Assembly (NCBI GenBank): GCA_021846945.1
Contig: JAJZVZ010000012.1
Location: 1 to 55,190, forward strand
DNA: 55,190 nt
Reading direction: 5' to 3'
From: Acidobacteriota bacterium
GTDB taxonomy: Bacteria; Acidobacteriota; Terriglobia; Terriglobales; Acidobacteriaceae
Numbering within the stretch: the stretch's first letter is position 1; each line of letters begins with the position of its first letter. Below, piece after piece: positions 9,739-19,381 of the stretch. The notes under the pieces were generated by a model, which searched no databases, was not told the origin of the DNA, and saw only the letters and a list, made by a program, of their open reading frames with translations. A program made the position numbers and the translations under genes.

Positions 9739-10638
9739 TTAGCTTGCCGATCTGCGCAGGGCCGAGACGCCGGTTCCAATCAGCGCAATTTCATCGTCCT
9801 GGGGCAGAATTTCAAGCGAAAAGCTTTGCAGTGGACTCATCTTGACCATGCCCTCCAGGTGGCTGCGCAGCAGCGACAACTCCAGAAAGCCCACATTGTG
9901 CCCGGTGAAATAGAATCGGCCGGGACCGGCCAGATGGATAAAGGAAGCCGTAGCGGCGGCCAGAGCGCGGTGCCACAGATCCACGAATTCACGGCAGCGG
10001 GTGTCGCCCTTGCGCGCGTTGGCAAAGACCTCCTCCGGTTCCATGTCCAGAAAGCGCAGGCGCATGGCGCGATAGCCCATGATGCCTTCCAGATGCCCTA
10101 TGCCGCCGCATCCGCAGTAGCGCTCTCTGGGATCAAGAGTCACCGTGACGTGACCGCCCTCCCACACGCCCTCCACGTAAGGCCAGCGCCCGTACCCGAT
10201 TCCGTTGCCGATGGTCCACACGCGGGTCAGGCGGTCGAGCCGGCCACGCGTGGCGGCTATGCCAGCGGCGATGGCGTCGGCGTCGTTGCCCACGTGCACG
10301 GGCGCTTCAATGCCACGCGCCTTCAGAGCCCTGGCGAGATCCGCTGCCAGCCGCGCCCCTTTGATCTGGGGAAGATTGGGCGAGTCTTCCACCACGCCGT
10401 GGCGGACGATCCCAGGCACGGCGACGCCGATGCCATCCACCGCTGCTGCTTCGCTGCCGGCCAGCCTGACGATATGCCCGGCGAGCACGTCAACCAGCTC
10501 GCCTGCGGGCATTGAGACAAGCGCGTCCGGCTCGGCCGGGCCTTCGGGATAGCGCAACGGTGTGCCGGTGATCCGCTGGTCTTCCAGCCTTCCGGTCACG
10601 ATGTGTCCCGTCATAACGGCGCCGATGGCTGTACTCAT
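9739..10638 (-). CDS. ROK-family protein (sugar kinase-like) lacking the N-terminal phosphate loop
   Basis: The start is ATG 10638, preceded by GGAGGG at good spacing; the upstream in-frame extension (to 10692) lacks a ribosome site. The 299-aa product shows ROK features: GIGVAVPGIV, VHVGNDADAIAAGIA (sugar-binding/catalytic Asp region), and CGCGGIGHLE, the ROK zinc motif with His replacing the third Cys. The usual N-terminal DxGGT nucleotide-binding loop is not recognisable; the protein begins STAIGAVMTGHIVTG. It may therefore be a diverged kinase or a non-catalytic sugar sensor. No HTH is present, so it is not a classical NagC-type repressor. It is upstream of the GH28 gene on the same strand, 190 nt away. 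Confidence 0.75.
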   Translation of the reverse strand: MSTAIGAVMTGHIVTGRLEDQRITGTPLRYPEGPAEPDALVSMPAGELVDVLAGHIVRLAGSEAAAVDGIGVAVPGIVRHGVVEDSPNLPQIKGARLAADLARALKARGIEAPVHVGNDADAIAAGIAATRGRLDRLTRVWTIGNGIGYGRWPYVEGVWEGGHVTVTLDPRERYCGCGGIGHLEGIMGYRAMRLRFLDMEPEEVFANARKGDTRCREFVDLWHRALAAATASFIHLAGPGRFYFTGHNVGFLELSLLRSHLEGMVKMSPLQSFSLEILPQDDEIALIGTGVSALRRSAS

Positions 10639-10773
10639 GTGAGCCCTCCGCTGGATTGGGACCCGTTCTCCCATCTCTTTTTCGCCGGCCAAGATGGCCG
10701 GCTTCCAGCCCCCAGCTTCGCTGTGGCAAAGCTACCTCGCCAACTTGCGCGTGCAAGAGCTGGAAGCTAAGGT

Positions 10774-12180
10774 CTACTCCGTCTGATACCGGTGCAACCG
10801 CCCAAGCCCGTTGAAGGCTGCCACTTTGTAGCATTCCGCAAGCGTTGGGTAGTTGAAGACGGTGTCAATGAAGTAGTCCACCGTGCCTCCCAGGGTCATC
10901 ACCGCCTGACCGATATGCACCAGTTCGCTGGCGTCTTCGCCGATGATGTGCACGCCCAGCACCTTGCGCGTGTCGCGATGAAAGATGAGCTTGAGCCTGC
11001 CGGTGGTGTCGCCTCGAATCTGGCCGCGCGCCACCTCGCGGTAGTAGGCCATACCCACCTCGTAGGGCACGTCTTCGTCGGTCAGTTGCTCCTCGGTCTT
11101 GCCGATGAAGCTGATTTCAGGGATCGTATAAATGCCGTAAGGATAGAAGCTGGGATTGGAGCCGGTGATCTTGTCGTCAAAGGCGCGCGCCGAGGCGATA
11201 CGGCCCTGCTCCATGGACACCGAAGCCAGCGACGGGAAACCAACCACGTCACCCACGGCGTAGATGTGCTCCACCTTGGTCTGGTAGTGCTCGTCCACGG
11301 CAATCCGCCCGCGGCTGTCCGCTTCCAGACCGGCGGCGGCCAGGTTCAGGTCGTCGACGTTGCCCTGGCGGCCTACGGCGTAGAGCAAAGCGTCGCCAGA
11401 GACGCGCTTTTTGCTCATCAGGTTGGCCACCACCGTGCCCGCGGTTGGCTCTTCCACGCTTTCCACTTCTTCACCCAGCCGCATGGTCACGCGGGCGTCG
11501 CGCAGGTGGTAGCTAAGCGCTTCAATGATCTCCTGGTCGGCGAACTCCAGCAGGCGGTTGCGCTTTTCGATGAGGGTAACGCGCACGCCGAGCACGGCGA
11601 ACATGCAGGCATATTCCACGCCGATCACGCCGCCGCCCACCACAACCAGCGAGTGTGGCAGCGAATCCAGGCCCAGAATCTGGTCACTGTTGATAACAGT
11701 GCGTCCGTTGATGGGCACCTTCGGCGATGTGGCAGGCCTGGTGCCGACAGCGATGATGATGCGGTCGGCTTCCAGCGTTGTTTCGGCCTGCGGACCCTCT
11801 ACGAGCACCTGATGGGGATCGATGAAATGGGCGACGCCGTGCACCACGTCAATGCCGTTGCGTGAGAGCTGTGCTTCGGTTACGTCGACCTCGGTCTTGA
11901 TCACCGCCTGCACCCGAAAAGCCAGATCCGCCATGGTGATCTTTTCTTTGACGCGGTAGTTGATCCCGTAGATCGAGCGGTAGTTGTAACCAGACAGATG
12001 GAGCACGGCCTCGCGCATGGTCTTCGAGGGGATCGTGCCGGTGTTGACGCAGACACCCCCAACCACGGAACGCGACTCCACCACGGCCACTCGCTTGTGC
12101 ATCTTGGACGCGGCTACGGCCGCACGCTGGCCGGACGGCCCGGAACCGATGACGATCAGGTCGTATTTAACGGCGCTCAT
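10774..12180 (-). CDS. sthA: Soluble (Si-specific) NAD(P)+ transhydrogenase SthA
   Basis: The 468-aa flavoprotein has the two-dinucleotide-fold layout of the disulfide reductase family. It opens with an FAD-binding motif (IGSGPSGQRAAVAASK, residues 11-26). Next is GGVCVNTGTIPSKT, in which the second redox Cys is replaced by Thr; this is the hallmark separating soluble transhydrogenase from lipoamide dehydrogenase. Later come the NAD-binding VVGGGVIGVEYA (about 175-190), the second FAD segment IYAVGDVVGFP, and a dimerisation domain. It transfers hydride between NADPH and NAD+, balancing the cytoplasmic cofactor pools. The start is ATG 12180 with GGAGAG upstream. It stands apart from its neighbours by 135 nt and about 220 nt and is probably monocistronic. 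Confidence 0.92.
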   Translation of the reverse strand: MSAVKYDLIVIGSGPSGQRAAVAASKMHKRVAVVESRSVVGGVCVNTGTIPSKTMREAVLHLSGYNYRSIYGINYRVKEKITMADLAFRVQAVIKTEVDVTEAQLSRNGIDVVHGVAHFIDPHQVLVEGPQAETTLEADRIIIAVGTRPATSPKVPINGRTVINSDQILGLDSLPHSLVVVGGGVIGVEYACMFAVLGVRVTLIEKRNRLLEFADQEIIEALSYHLRDARVTMRLGEEVESVEEPTAGTVVANLMSKKRVSGDALLYAVGRQGNVDDLNLAAAGLEADSRGRIAVDEHYQTKVEHIYAVGDVVGFPSLASVSMEQGRIASARAFDDKITGSNPSFYPYGIYTIPEISFIGKTEEQLTDEDVPYEVGMAYYREVARGQIRGDTTGRLKLIFHRDTRKVLGVHIIGEDASELVHIGQAVMTLGGTVDYFIDTVFNYPTLAECYKVAAFNGLGRLHRYQTE

Positions 12181-12313
12181 GCGAAGCTCTCTCCAGAGGT
12201 CGCTTTCGTGACCGGCAATTGCGGATGGGCCGGAGGGCGGGAAATACCCTTATCCGGAGGCTAACACAGCACACGTAAAGACGAAAAAGCGAGCCGAAAG
12301 GTGAGATCTTTCC

Positions 12314-12349
12314 ACAAAGAAAACGCTGCCGGAAGAGCTTCCGGCAGCG
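12314..12349 (-). terminator. Rho-independent terminator of the chemoreceptor gene
   Basis: A perfect 11-bp stem (GCTGCCGGAAG / CTTCCGGCAGC, extended by one C-G pair) with a 2-nt spacer lies at 12324-12349. Read on the minus strand it is followed by TTTTCTTTG, so it terminates the gene that ends at 12401. Confidence 0.85.
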
Positions 12350-12400
12350 CGATCCAGTCCAGCGCGGCGTTCAGTGGCAGCCGCGGCATTTCCCGCGACT

Positions 12401-14113
12401 CTACGTGTGCGCGTTCCGCAACGCGGTCCTGAGCGCCGGTTGGCCGCTTGCGGCAAATTTACCACCGCTTTGCCTGCCCTCTTCCAGCCGGAACTGGATG
12501 ATCATACCGTCCAGGTCGCTGGCCAGTGCCGCCAGGTTCTTCAGGGCTTCGACGGCTTCTTCGGCGGCCTGCGCGGTTTCGGCGGAGAGCTGCGAGATCT
12601 GACTGGCGGACTCCGAGATCTCTCCTGAAGCCGAGGTCTGCTCCGTTGCCGCCGTCGCGATCAGGTGAATCTGCTGCTCCACCTGCTTTGATGAATCGAT
12701 GATCGCCCCCAGGCTGGCCCGGGCGCGGGCGGTCTCTTCCATGCCGCTTTCCACCGCCGTGCGGCTGTCGTCCATCACCTGCAGCGTTGCGCGGGTCTCT
12801 TCCTGAATGCTGCGGATCGTGCCGGCAATCTCTTCGGTGGCTCCCTTGGTGCGCTCGGCCAGCCGCCGTACTTCTCCGGCCACCACGGCAAAGCCGCGGC
12901 CGTGTTCGCCGGCGCGCGCCGCTTCAATCGCCGCGTTCAGTGCCAGCAGGTTCGTCTGCTCGCTGATCTCCTGAATGACCTTCACCACCTTGCCAATTTC
13001 TTCGGAACGTTGAGCCAGCGCGTTCATCTTCGCTGAGACGAGGTGTGTAGCGGCGGCAATCTTCTCCATGGTGGCGGAGGTGGTCTGCATCACGGCCCCG
13101 CCCTGGTCGGCGGTTTCGGCGGAGATGCGGCTGGCTCCGGCAGCGGCTTCGGCATTGCGGCTGATCTCGCCGATTGTCGCCGTCATCTCCTGAGCCGCGG
13201 CGGCGATCTGGTTGGTCTTGCTCGACTGTGTGTGCGCATTGCCCGCGCTCTGCACCGACCGGGCGCTGATCTCCGTCGTCGCCGCCGAAAGCGTCTCCGC
13301 GCCCTGCGCCACCGATTGCAAGACCTCTCGCATCGACGTCACGCTCGTGTTCAGTGCAGCCGAAAGCCGGCCAATCTCATCCGTGCTTGTCTCCTCCACG
13401 CTTACGGTCAGGTCCTTTTCCGCGACCCGTTCGAGCGCCGCGGCGACCGCCTTCAGCGGCGGCTCAATCACCCGCGTCAACAGCCCGCCAATGGTTGCGC
13501 ACAGCAGCACGATCAGCAGGGTGACTCCGGCGTCGATCCAGAGGGCGCGGTTGCTGGAGAGGGTGGCGTACCTGGCGCTTTCCATGCCCATTTTTGCGTT
13601 GAGATTGAGGTCCTGGGCGACGGCGTCATCACTGGAATTCACGAGCGCAAGCGTGGCATCCGAGGTGAGGATGCCTGTGCCCTCGCCAGTCTTGCCCGCC
13701 GCCAGGAGATCCACACAGCGATTGCTTGTTCCCAGATACTGGGTAAACGAGGCGCTGAACTTCTCATAAAGCTCGCGTTCTCCGGGGTAGTCGATCGTCG
13801 GCTCATAATCCTGGAGCGCTCTTTGGTACTCTTCGATGGCCTTCTGCCGAGCTTCCCGGTCCTCAGCTATACACGGCGCCGTTTTGCATAAGAGCATGTT
13901 GAGATCCCAACGGCGCACGAGATTGATTGCTCCCTGAATATCAGCGAGATCAATGACCCCGGGAAAGCCATTCTCGCTGACATCCACGCTTCTGGTGGCA
14001 ATGCCGCGAAATGTCGCAAAGGTATAGGCGCCCAGCAGGAGGCAGAGTCCGCAAACGATCCCGAAGGCGAAGGCAAACTTGCGGTGCACTGGAAGATTAC
14101 GAAGCCACTTCAT
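12401..14113 (-). CDS. Methyl-accepting chemotaxis protein
   Basis: The chosen start is ATG 14113 (MKWLRN), with GAGG seven nt upstream; an ATG four codons earlier is less well placed. The 570-aa receptor has TM1 at about residues 12-35, a periplasmic four-helix-bundle-like region of about 155 residues containing three Cys, and TM2 at about 190-212. A HAMP segment ([18 protein letters not shown]) and a long cytoplasmic signalling coiled coil follow. The hairpin tip contains the invariant [16 protein letters not shown] and [17 protein letters not shown]. The C terminus ends without the CheR/CheB-docking pentapeptide seen in some receptors. The ligand is unknown. No che genes are adjacent. A strong terminator follows, and the CE15 gene is divergent. 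Confidence 0.94.
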   Translation of the reverse strand: MKWLRNLPVHRKFAFAFGIVCGLCLLLGAYTFATFRGIATRSVDVSENGFPGVIDLADIQGAINLVRRWDLNMLLCKTAPCIAEDREARQKAIEEYQRALQDYEPTIDYPGERELYEKFSASFTQYLGTSNRCVDLLAAGKTGEGTGILTSDATLALVNSSDDAVAQDLNLNAKMGMESARYATLSSNRALWIDAGVTLLIVLLCATIGGLLTRVIEPPLKAVAAALERVAEKDLTVSVEETSTDEIGRLSAALNTSVTSMREVLQSVAQGAETLSAATTEISARSVQSAGNAHTQSSKTNQIAAAAQEMTATIGEISRNAEAAAGASRISAETADQGGAVMQTTSATMEKIAAATHLVSAKMNALAQRSEEIGKVVKVIQEISEQTNLLALNAAIEAARAGEHGRGFAVVAGEVRRLAERTKGATEEIAGTIRSIQEETRATLQVMDDSRTAVESGMEETARARASLGAIIDSSKQVEQQIHLIATAATEQTSASGEISESASQISQLSAETAQAAEEAVEALKNLAALASDLDGMIIQFRLEEGRQSGGKFAASGQPALRTALRNAHT

Positions 14114-14328
14114 GCAATACCTCATCTCGAATGATTCGCTGGTTGTATCGGCGAAATCCGGCAGGTCTTGAGTGCCTTCGCCGCAGCGGACCTCACCGAG
14201 TTTCCGTGCCGGGACCGGTGTTTCATCGTGGGCAACCGTAATCGGTCCTTGCCCCGAGCCGAGGTGGCTCGCTATGCTTGGGCCGATTGCCCGCCCTGTT
14301 GCCAGACCACTGTGAAGTGAGGTGTCCG

Positions 14329-15771
14329 ATGTCGCTGCGTTCGCTCATTGCTCGTTTCCGCCTGACGCCTGCGGTCCTGCTGGTGCTCGCCGGCCCGGCA
14401 TGGCTGCCTCTGGCCACGCAGGCCCCGGCATCCGCCGCGACCGCTCCCAGCGCCGCGCAGCAGGAGGCGATGAAGGAAGCTGCCATCAAAGACCATCAGC
14501 GCATGATGGATCTGCTGGGCATCAAGCAGCTCCGCCCACCCGTGGGCCACAGCGCCAGCTCGCCGAACCCGGTCAACTACGACGAATCCAAAGCCAACCC
14601 ATATCCCAACCTTCCCAATCCGCTCATGCTTAATGACGGCAAGCCGGTGAGCAACGCGAAGATGTGGTGGACCGAACGCCGCCCGCAGATCGCGGCCGAC
14701 TTCACCCGCGACGTGCTGGGCCGCGTGCCTCCGCACACGCCCAAAGTCACCTGGCAGGTGCTCAGCACCACCCGCGACACGCTGGGCGGCGTTCCCGAGA
14801 TCCGCAGGCACCTGGCCGGCCACGTGGATAACTCCATCGATCCGAAGATCACGGTGACGCTCGACCTGGTGGTGGCGACTCCGGCCAACGCCCCGGGCCC
14901 GGCGCCGGTCATCCTGGAACTGGCCTTCAGTCCGGAATTCATGGCCTCCATCGCCAGGAGCATTCCCGAGATGCTGCCCGGCGGTCCCGGCAATACCGGC
15001 CCAGGCTGGAAGGTGCAGGTGCTGCGCCGCGGCTGGGGTTATGCCGTGCTGTTGCCCACCAGCTTCCAGGCCGATAGCGGCGCCGGACTTACCGACGGCA
15101 TCATTGGGCTGATGAACAAGGGCCAGCCGCGCAGCCCTGAGGATTGGGGCACGCTGCGCGCTTGGGCCTGGGGCGCCAGCCGCGCGCTCGACTACCTGGA
15201 AACCGACCCCGCCGTGGACGGCAGGCAGGTGGGCATCATGGGCCACTCCCGCTTTGGCAAAACGGCCCTGGTGGCGATGGCCTACGATCAGCGCTTCGCG
15301 GTTGCCTACATCAGTTCCGCGGGCACCGGTGGCGACAAGCTCTACCGGCATATCTACGGCGAGCAGTTGGAGAACCTGGCCGCCGCGCCCAACTTCTACT
15401 ACTGGATGGACGGGAACTTTCTGCGCTATGCCGGGCCGCTGTCTACCGCCGACCTGCCCGTGGACGCGCATGAGCTGATCGCCCTGTGTGCGCCGCGGCC
15501 GGTGTTTATTGGCGTCGGCTCGCAGAAGGCTGGAGACGCCTGGGCCGACCCCACCGGAGAATTTCTCGCGGCGGTTCACGCCAGCCCCGTCTATCGGCTG
15601 CTGGGCATGAAGGGGCTGGGCGCAACAAAGATGCCGCCGATGGGCACGGCGCTCATGAGCGGCAACCTGGCCTTCCGCCAGCACCACTACGGCCATACTC
15701 CCGGTCCAAACTGGCCGTACTTCCTGGAATTCGCCAGCCGCTACCTGCACGCGCCCAAAGGGGAGAAATGA
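14329..15771 (+). CDS. CE15-type glucuronoyl esterase (alpha/beta hydrolase), secreted
   Basis: ATG 14329 follows GAGG; the upstream extension is unlikely. The 480-aa product has a signal peptide ([20 protein letters not shown]), then [18 protein letters not shown] and an alpha/beta-hydrolase fold. The nucleophile motif is GHSRFGKTA: Ser followed by the Arg that stabilises the oxyanion in CE15, where the family form is GCSRxGKx[15 protein letters not shown] and the late [14 protein letters not shown] (catalytic His region) also match CE15. These enzymes cleave ester links between 4-O-methyl-glucuronic acid of xylan and lignin. Cys to His in the nucleophile loop is a deviation. A related acetylxylan-esterase role cannot be excluded. 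It lies 61 nt before an enolase-superfamily gene, suggesting joint sugar-acid metabolism. Confidence 0.8.
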   Translation: MSLRSLIARFRLTPAVLLVLAGPAWLPLATQAPASAATAPSAAQQEAMKEAAIKDHQRMMDLLGIKQLRPPVGHSASSPNPVNYDESKANPYPNLPNPLMLNDGKPVSNAKMWWTERRPQIAADFTRDVLGRVPPHTPKVTWQVLSTTRDTLGGVPEIRRHLAGHVDNSIDPKITVTLDLVVATPANAPGPAPVILELAFSPEFMASIARSIPEMLPGGPGNTGPGWKVQVLRRGWGYAVLLPTSFQADSGAGLTDGIIGLMNKGQPRSPEDWGTLRAWAWGASRALDYLETDPAVDGRQVGIMGHSRFGKTALVAMAYDQRFAVAYISSAGTGGDKLYRHIYGEQLENLAAAPNFYYWMDGNFLRYAGPLSTADLPVDAHELIALCAPRPVFIGVGSQKAGDAWADPTGEFLAAVHASPVYRLLGMKGLGATKMPPMGTALMSGNLAFRQHHYGHTPGPNWPYFLEFASRYLHAPKGEK

Positions 15772-15832
15772 CCAAACGCGGGCGTCGGGTGGTGAAGCCT
15801 GCATCATGGAACGGCAAATAGGAGGTAGTCCT

Positions 15833-17017
15833 GTGAATCGGCGACAATTCCTCGGCGCGGCTGGAGCGGCTGCAGCGGCTCCAGCCGTTGCAGTGGCTGC
15901 GGACCTTCAAAAGCAGTTGCGTATCACCGGCCTGGAGACCGACGTGCTGCACTTTCCCGCCGGAAGGGTCTTCTACGACGCCATTCACACGATGGGTGGC
16001 GCGCATGAAGGGCTGGTCTTGCGTCTCCAGACCAATGCCGGCATCACTGGATGGGCCTACAGCTCGCTTGCCGTCATTCCAGGCTCGGCGGACGCCCTGC
16101 AGCAGATCGTGCAGAAGGCGCTCAAGCCGATCCTGGTTGGCCAGGACCCGGCCTTTCCCAAGCGACTCCGCGCGAATATGTGGCAGGCTCTCGAATATGC
16201 CGGCGTTCAAGGGCTCAACCAGTTTGCCATCTCGGCCGCTGAAGATGCGGTGTGGGACATACTGGGCAAAGCCTTCCAGACGCCGGTCTACAAGCTTCTC
16301 GGCGCGTACGCTGACCGCTGTCCCGTTTACTCCATGTGCGGCTGGTACTATCCCAACGACGACGATCTTTCGCAATTCCGGAAGGCAATCGAGTCAGCCT
16401 TCGACGAAGGCTTCAGCGCCGCCAAGATCAAGGTCGGCCGCTTTTCCCTGCAGGACGACGAGCGCCGGATCAAGCTGGCCATGCAGATCGCCGGACCCAA
16501 GCGCAACATCATGGTCGACGCCAACCAGAAGTTCGACGTCGCCGAGGCCATTCTCCGCGGCAAGGTTTATGAGGAGATGGGCTGCTACTGGTATGAGGAG
16601 CCGACCGTTCCCTACGACCACGCAGGTTACGCGCGTATCGCGGAAGAGCTTGAGATCCGCATCGCGGGTGGCGAAAACGAGTACACGAAGTACGCCTTTG
16701 CCGACCTGATCTCGCGTCATTGTGTCGATGTCGTGCAGCCCGACGGCCGTCGCGCCGGGGGCGTCTCCGAGTGGATGGAGATCGGAGCTCTCGCCGATGC
16801 CGCCCGCCTGCCGATCGCCAGTCACGGAGGCGGACCGGGTGATCTCCAAATGCTGCTCGCCATGCCCAATGCCATTGCCATGGAGTCCGGCAGCTACCGG
16901 GGCCGCTCCAATACCATCGAGCAGCTGCACATGGTCGACAGCGCCGTTCTTGCGCCGGTTACCCCCGGCATGGGAACTGAGCTTCGCCCCGAGTACGTTG
17001 AAAAATATAAAGTCTGA
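15833..17017 (+). CDS. Mandelate racemase/muconate-lactonizing-type enzyme (enolase superfamily), Tat signal
   Basis: The start is GTG 15833, preceded by a strong AGGAGG; the frame is open from an ATG at 15806 without such a site. The 394-aa product opens with NRRQFLGAAGA, a twin-arginine signal. The barrel then has the superfamily residues: the KxK pair (AAKIKVGRF), metal ligands in MVDANQKFD, WYEEPTVPYD and GGENEY, the QPDGRRAGG loop (Asp of the His-Asp dyad) and the His in IASHGGG. This pattern places it in the mandelate racemase subgroup, which includes sugar-acid dehydratases and racemases. Export is unusual for this superfamily. Downstream of a glucuronoyl esterase, a hexuronate/aldonate substrate is a sensible guess, but specificity is not visible. 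Confidence 0.85.
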   Translation: MNRRQFLGAAGAAAAAPAVAVAADLQKQLRITGLETDVLHFPAGRVFYDAIHTMGGAHEGLVLRLQTNAGITGWAYSSLAVIPGSADALQQIVQKALKPILVGQDPAFPKRLRANMWQALEYAGVQGLNQFAISAAEDAVWDILGKAFQTPVYKLLGAYADRCPVYSMCGWYYPNDDDLSQFRKAIESAFDEGFSAAKIKVGRFSLQDDERRIKLAMQIAGPKRNIMVDANQKFDVAEAILRGKVYEEMGCYWYEEPTVPYDHAGYARIAEELEIRIAGGENEYTKYAFADLISRHCVDVVQPDGRRAGGVSEWMEIGALADAARLPIASHGGGPGDLQMLLAMPNAIAMESGSYRGRSNTIEQLHMVDSAVLAPVTPGMGTELRPEYVEKYKV

Positions 17018-17080
17018 TCAGGTACAACGCTGCTATGTTCCAGGCCCGGCGCACCAACTGTTTCGGTTGAGGCATCTGCT

Positions 17081-18355
17081 TCACCGCACCCAGGTCAGCC
17101 ACGCCCAGCCCACTGCCAGTGTCGCCAGCGTTACCGGAATCCCCACGCGCGAGTAGTCCCAGAAGCCGATGTGCACCTCGTCATGCGAGCGCTCCACCAC
17201 GATCAGATTCGCTACTGAACCGGTGATGGTCAGGTTGCCCGCCAGCGTGCTGGCCATGGCCAGCACCAGCCAGCCATTCCGCGCATCGTGAAAGGCTGGC
17301 ATGATCGACTTGAGCAGCATTACTGCCGGCACGTTGCTTACGATGTTCGACAGCACCGCCGTGACCGCCGTGAAGATGCCCGTGTCCTGAAGATTAAAGC
17401 GGTCGGCAAAGCTGAAAAGGTAGCTGGTCAAGCCCGCGTTTTCCGCCCCGCCCACAATCAGGAAGAGACCGACGAAGAAGACCAACAGCCCCCAGTCCAC
17501 CTCGTCATAGACCAGCCTGGGATTGCGGGTGCGCGTGATGAGCATCAGCGCCGCGCCTATGGCCGCCATCATGGCTGGCGGCACGCCCGCGATAAAACCG
17601 ATCAGCACCAGCGTGATCACGATGGCGGGCTTGCGCAGCTCGCGCGCTGAAACCTGCGGGATCGCCGACTTCAGGTCCTCGGCCTTGCCGGTCACATCGC
17701 CGTTGCCGCAGAGTCGCCGGATGATCAGCCAATCCAGCAGCAGGCCAATCAGAGCTACCGGCCCCAGGCGCCCGAGAAAGTACCGGTAGCTGAGCCCGGA
17801 GAATGAGCCAATCAGCATGTTCTGGGGATTGCCGGTGATTGTGGCCACGCTGCCGATGTTGGCCGCCGTAGCCACGGCCAGCAGATAGGGCAGAGGTTTC
17901 AGTCCCATGCGCTTGGTGGCCAGCAGCGCAAACGGCACCATCACCAGGCAGATGATGTCGTTGACGAAGAATGCCGAAAGGATGCCGGTGATGAAGATGA
18001 TTGTCGGCAGCAGATGGCGCGGTTTGAGCCGCGCGATGATCTGGCCGGTGATCCAGTCGAAGAAGCCGGAGAGATGCAGGCAGCCGACCACCAGCATCAT
18101 GGAGAACAGCAGGACCAGCGTGCTGAAGTCGACAAAGCGCAGCGCCTCCCGGGCCGTCATAATGCGAAAGGCGACCATCAGCACCGCGCCGATAATGGCC
18201 ATGCCCGGCCGGTCGATCTTCATCCCCGGCAGCTTGCCCAGCGCGAAGACCACGTAGCTGACGGCAAAGACCGCATAGCCGGCCATCACCTGCCACTCGG
18301 CAAGAGGGCTGCCCGTACCCGGCCATGCCGATAGCAGAAAGTGAAGCGACTCCAT
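17081..18355 (-). CDS. SLC13/ArsB-like anion (citrate/dicarboxylate-type) transporter
   Basis: The start is ATG 18355; the frame remains open to 18625 but that stretch overlaps the divergent yceD gene and reads as non-membrane sequence. The 424-aa protein is almost entirely hydrophobic, with about 11-12 membrane helices. Recognisable features include RFVDFSTLVLLFSMMLVVG, FVNDIICLVMVPFALL and TANIGSVATITGNPQN, the last being the SLC13/ArsB carboxylate-binding hairpin signature. The motif recurs in the second half as ASTLAGNLTITGSVANL. The family moves di-/tricarboxylates, sulfate or arsenite, by Na+ coupling or antiport. No ars genes are near, so an organic anion is more likely. It is convergent with the enolase-superfamily gene. 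Confidence 0.85.
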   Translation of the reverse strand: MESLHFLLSAWPGTGSPLAEWQVMAGYAVFAVSYVVFALGKLPGMKIDRPGMAIIGAVLMVAFRIMTAREALRFVDFSTLVLLFSMMLVVGCLHLSGFFDWITGQIIARLKPRHLLPTIIFITGILSAFFVNDIICLVMVPFALLATKRMGLKPLPYLLAVATAANIGSVATITGNPQNMLIGSFSGLSYRYFLGRLGPVALIGLLLDWLIIRRLCGNGDVTGKAEDLKSAIPQVSARELRKPAIVITLVLIGFIAGVPPAMMAAIGAALMLITRTRNPRLVYDEVDWGLLVFFVGLFLIVGGAENAGLTSYLFSFADRFNLQDTGIFTAVTAVLSNIVSNVPAVMLLKSIMPAFHDARNGWLVLAMASTLAGNLTITGSVANLIVVERSHDEVHIGFWDYSRVGIPVTLATLAVGWAWLTWVR

Positions 18356-18481
18356 GATGAATGCAGTGTACGTGAGCCGCAGGCCCGCCTGAGTCTTGAT
18401 CGGCGGGACCGCCTGGATCTTTCCGTCATTCAGGCGCCAGATTTCCCGGCGGCGGCTCTCAAAATGTTTTAGTCTCAGGGT

Positions 18482-19033
18482 ATGGAATTCAGGGTAAGTG
18501 AACTGGAGCAGGAGCCGGTCGAATTCGACCTGGAACTGGCTCCGGGCCTGGTCGATTTTGGCGAGGAAGCCGAACAGGCCGGGCAACTGGCCATCTCCGG
18601 CCGCGCTGAGGTGATCCACGAACATCGCGGGCCCAAGGAGATCGTCCCGGATATCCGGCTAAGGGGCCGGTTTGCCGGCAAATTTCAGATACCTTGCGCC
18701 CGCTGCGTCGAGCCGGTCGAGGTGCCCCTGACGGCGGAATTTGACCTCATTTACCGGCCCCTGGGGGCTGATTCCGGCTTCCCGGAACGGTCCATCACAG
18801 CACCGGAGACCGAAATCGGGTATTATCAAAAAGACAGTCTGTTGCTTGAAGATGTGCTGAGGGAGCAGGTGCTTTTGTCCCTGCCGGTCAGGACGCTGTG
18901 CAAGCCCGACTGCAAGGGACTTTGCCCGCGCTGCGGCCAGAACCGCAATCTCCATCCATGTTCCTGCGAGGAGGGTCCGAGCGACCCCCGATGGCAAGGG
19001 TTGGCTGGGCTGCGTGGCCGGATTAAGTCCTGA
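18482..19033 (+). CDS. yceD: YceD/DUF177 family protein
   Basis: This 183-aa protein has IPCARCVEPVEV (CxxC) near residue 72 and the C-terminal CKPDCKGLCPRCGQN cluster that marks the DUF177/YceD family. The family is implicated in 23S rRNA accumulation and is almost always encoded immediately upstream of rpmF, as here (144 nt). The cytoplasmic protein likely binds zinc through the four C-terminal Cys. The start ATG is in a 126-nt gap divergent from the transporter and marks the first gene of a yceD-rpmF-plsX run. Confidence 0.9.
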   Translation: MEFRVSELEQEPVEFDLELAPGLVDFGEEAEQAGQLAISGRAEVIHEHRGPKEIVPDIRLRGRFAGKFQIPCARCVEPVEVPLTAEFDLIYRPLGADSGFPERSITAPETEIGYYQKDSLLLEDVLREQVLLSLPVRTLCKPDCKGLCPRCGQNRNLHPCSCEEGPSDPRWQGLAGLRGRIKS

Positions 19034-19177
19034 GAAATCAGCCCTCTACGAGATGAGGGCGCTTCGCCGCGCCGCAAGGCCGGTCCTGATGGGGTTCCCC
19101 ATTCTTTTCGCGTTTGTGGCGAAGTACGATGGGGCTGTACGCCGGCGGGGCCGCGAAGAGACGAAAGGAATTGCATC

Positions 19178-19366
19178 ATGCCGAATCCGAAAAGGCGCCA
19201 CTCGACGCGCCGCACCGCCAACCGCCGTGCCCACGACTTTTTGACCGCCAATGGTCTCTCCGAGTGCCCCAGCTGTCACGAAAAGAAGCTACCTCATCGC
19301 GCCTGCCCCAAGTGCGGAGAGTACAGGGGACGTGCCGTTCTCGAAGTCAAGGAAGCTGCAAAGTAG
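19178..19366 (+). CDS. rpmF: 50S ribosomal protein L32
   Basis: The 62-aa product begins MPNPKRRHSTRRTANRRAHD and continues with the zinc ribbon CPSCHEKKLPHRACPKC, the complete four-Cys form of bacterial L32. The start ATG follows AAAGGAA. Its place between yceD and plsX is conserved across bacteria. Confidence 0.97.
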   Translation: MPNPKRRHSTRRTANRRAHDFLTANGLSECPSCHEKKLPHRACPKCGEYRGRAVLEVKEAAK

Positions 19367-19381
19367 GTCATCTGGGCGGCC

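Noticed and set aside
10792..11865. 357-codon plus-strand frame opposite sthA
   Set aside because: It is a mirror frame of a clear flavoprotein gene; the His-rich translation is typical of antisense of GC-rich coding DNA.
14272..15807. Long open frame on the minus strand (about 510 codons) opposite the CE15 gene
   Set aside because: It is the antisense shadow of a high-GC gene: no ribosome site, no recognisable motif, low-complexity Arg/Gly/His-rich translation, whereas the plus strand encodes a full CE15 protein.
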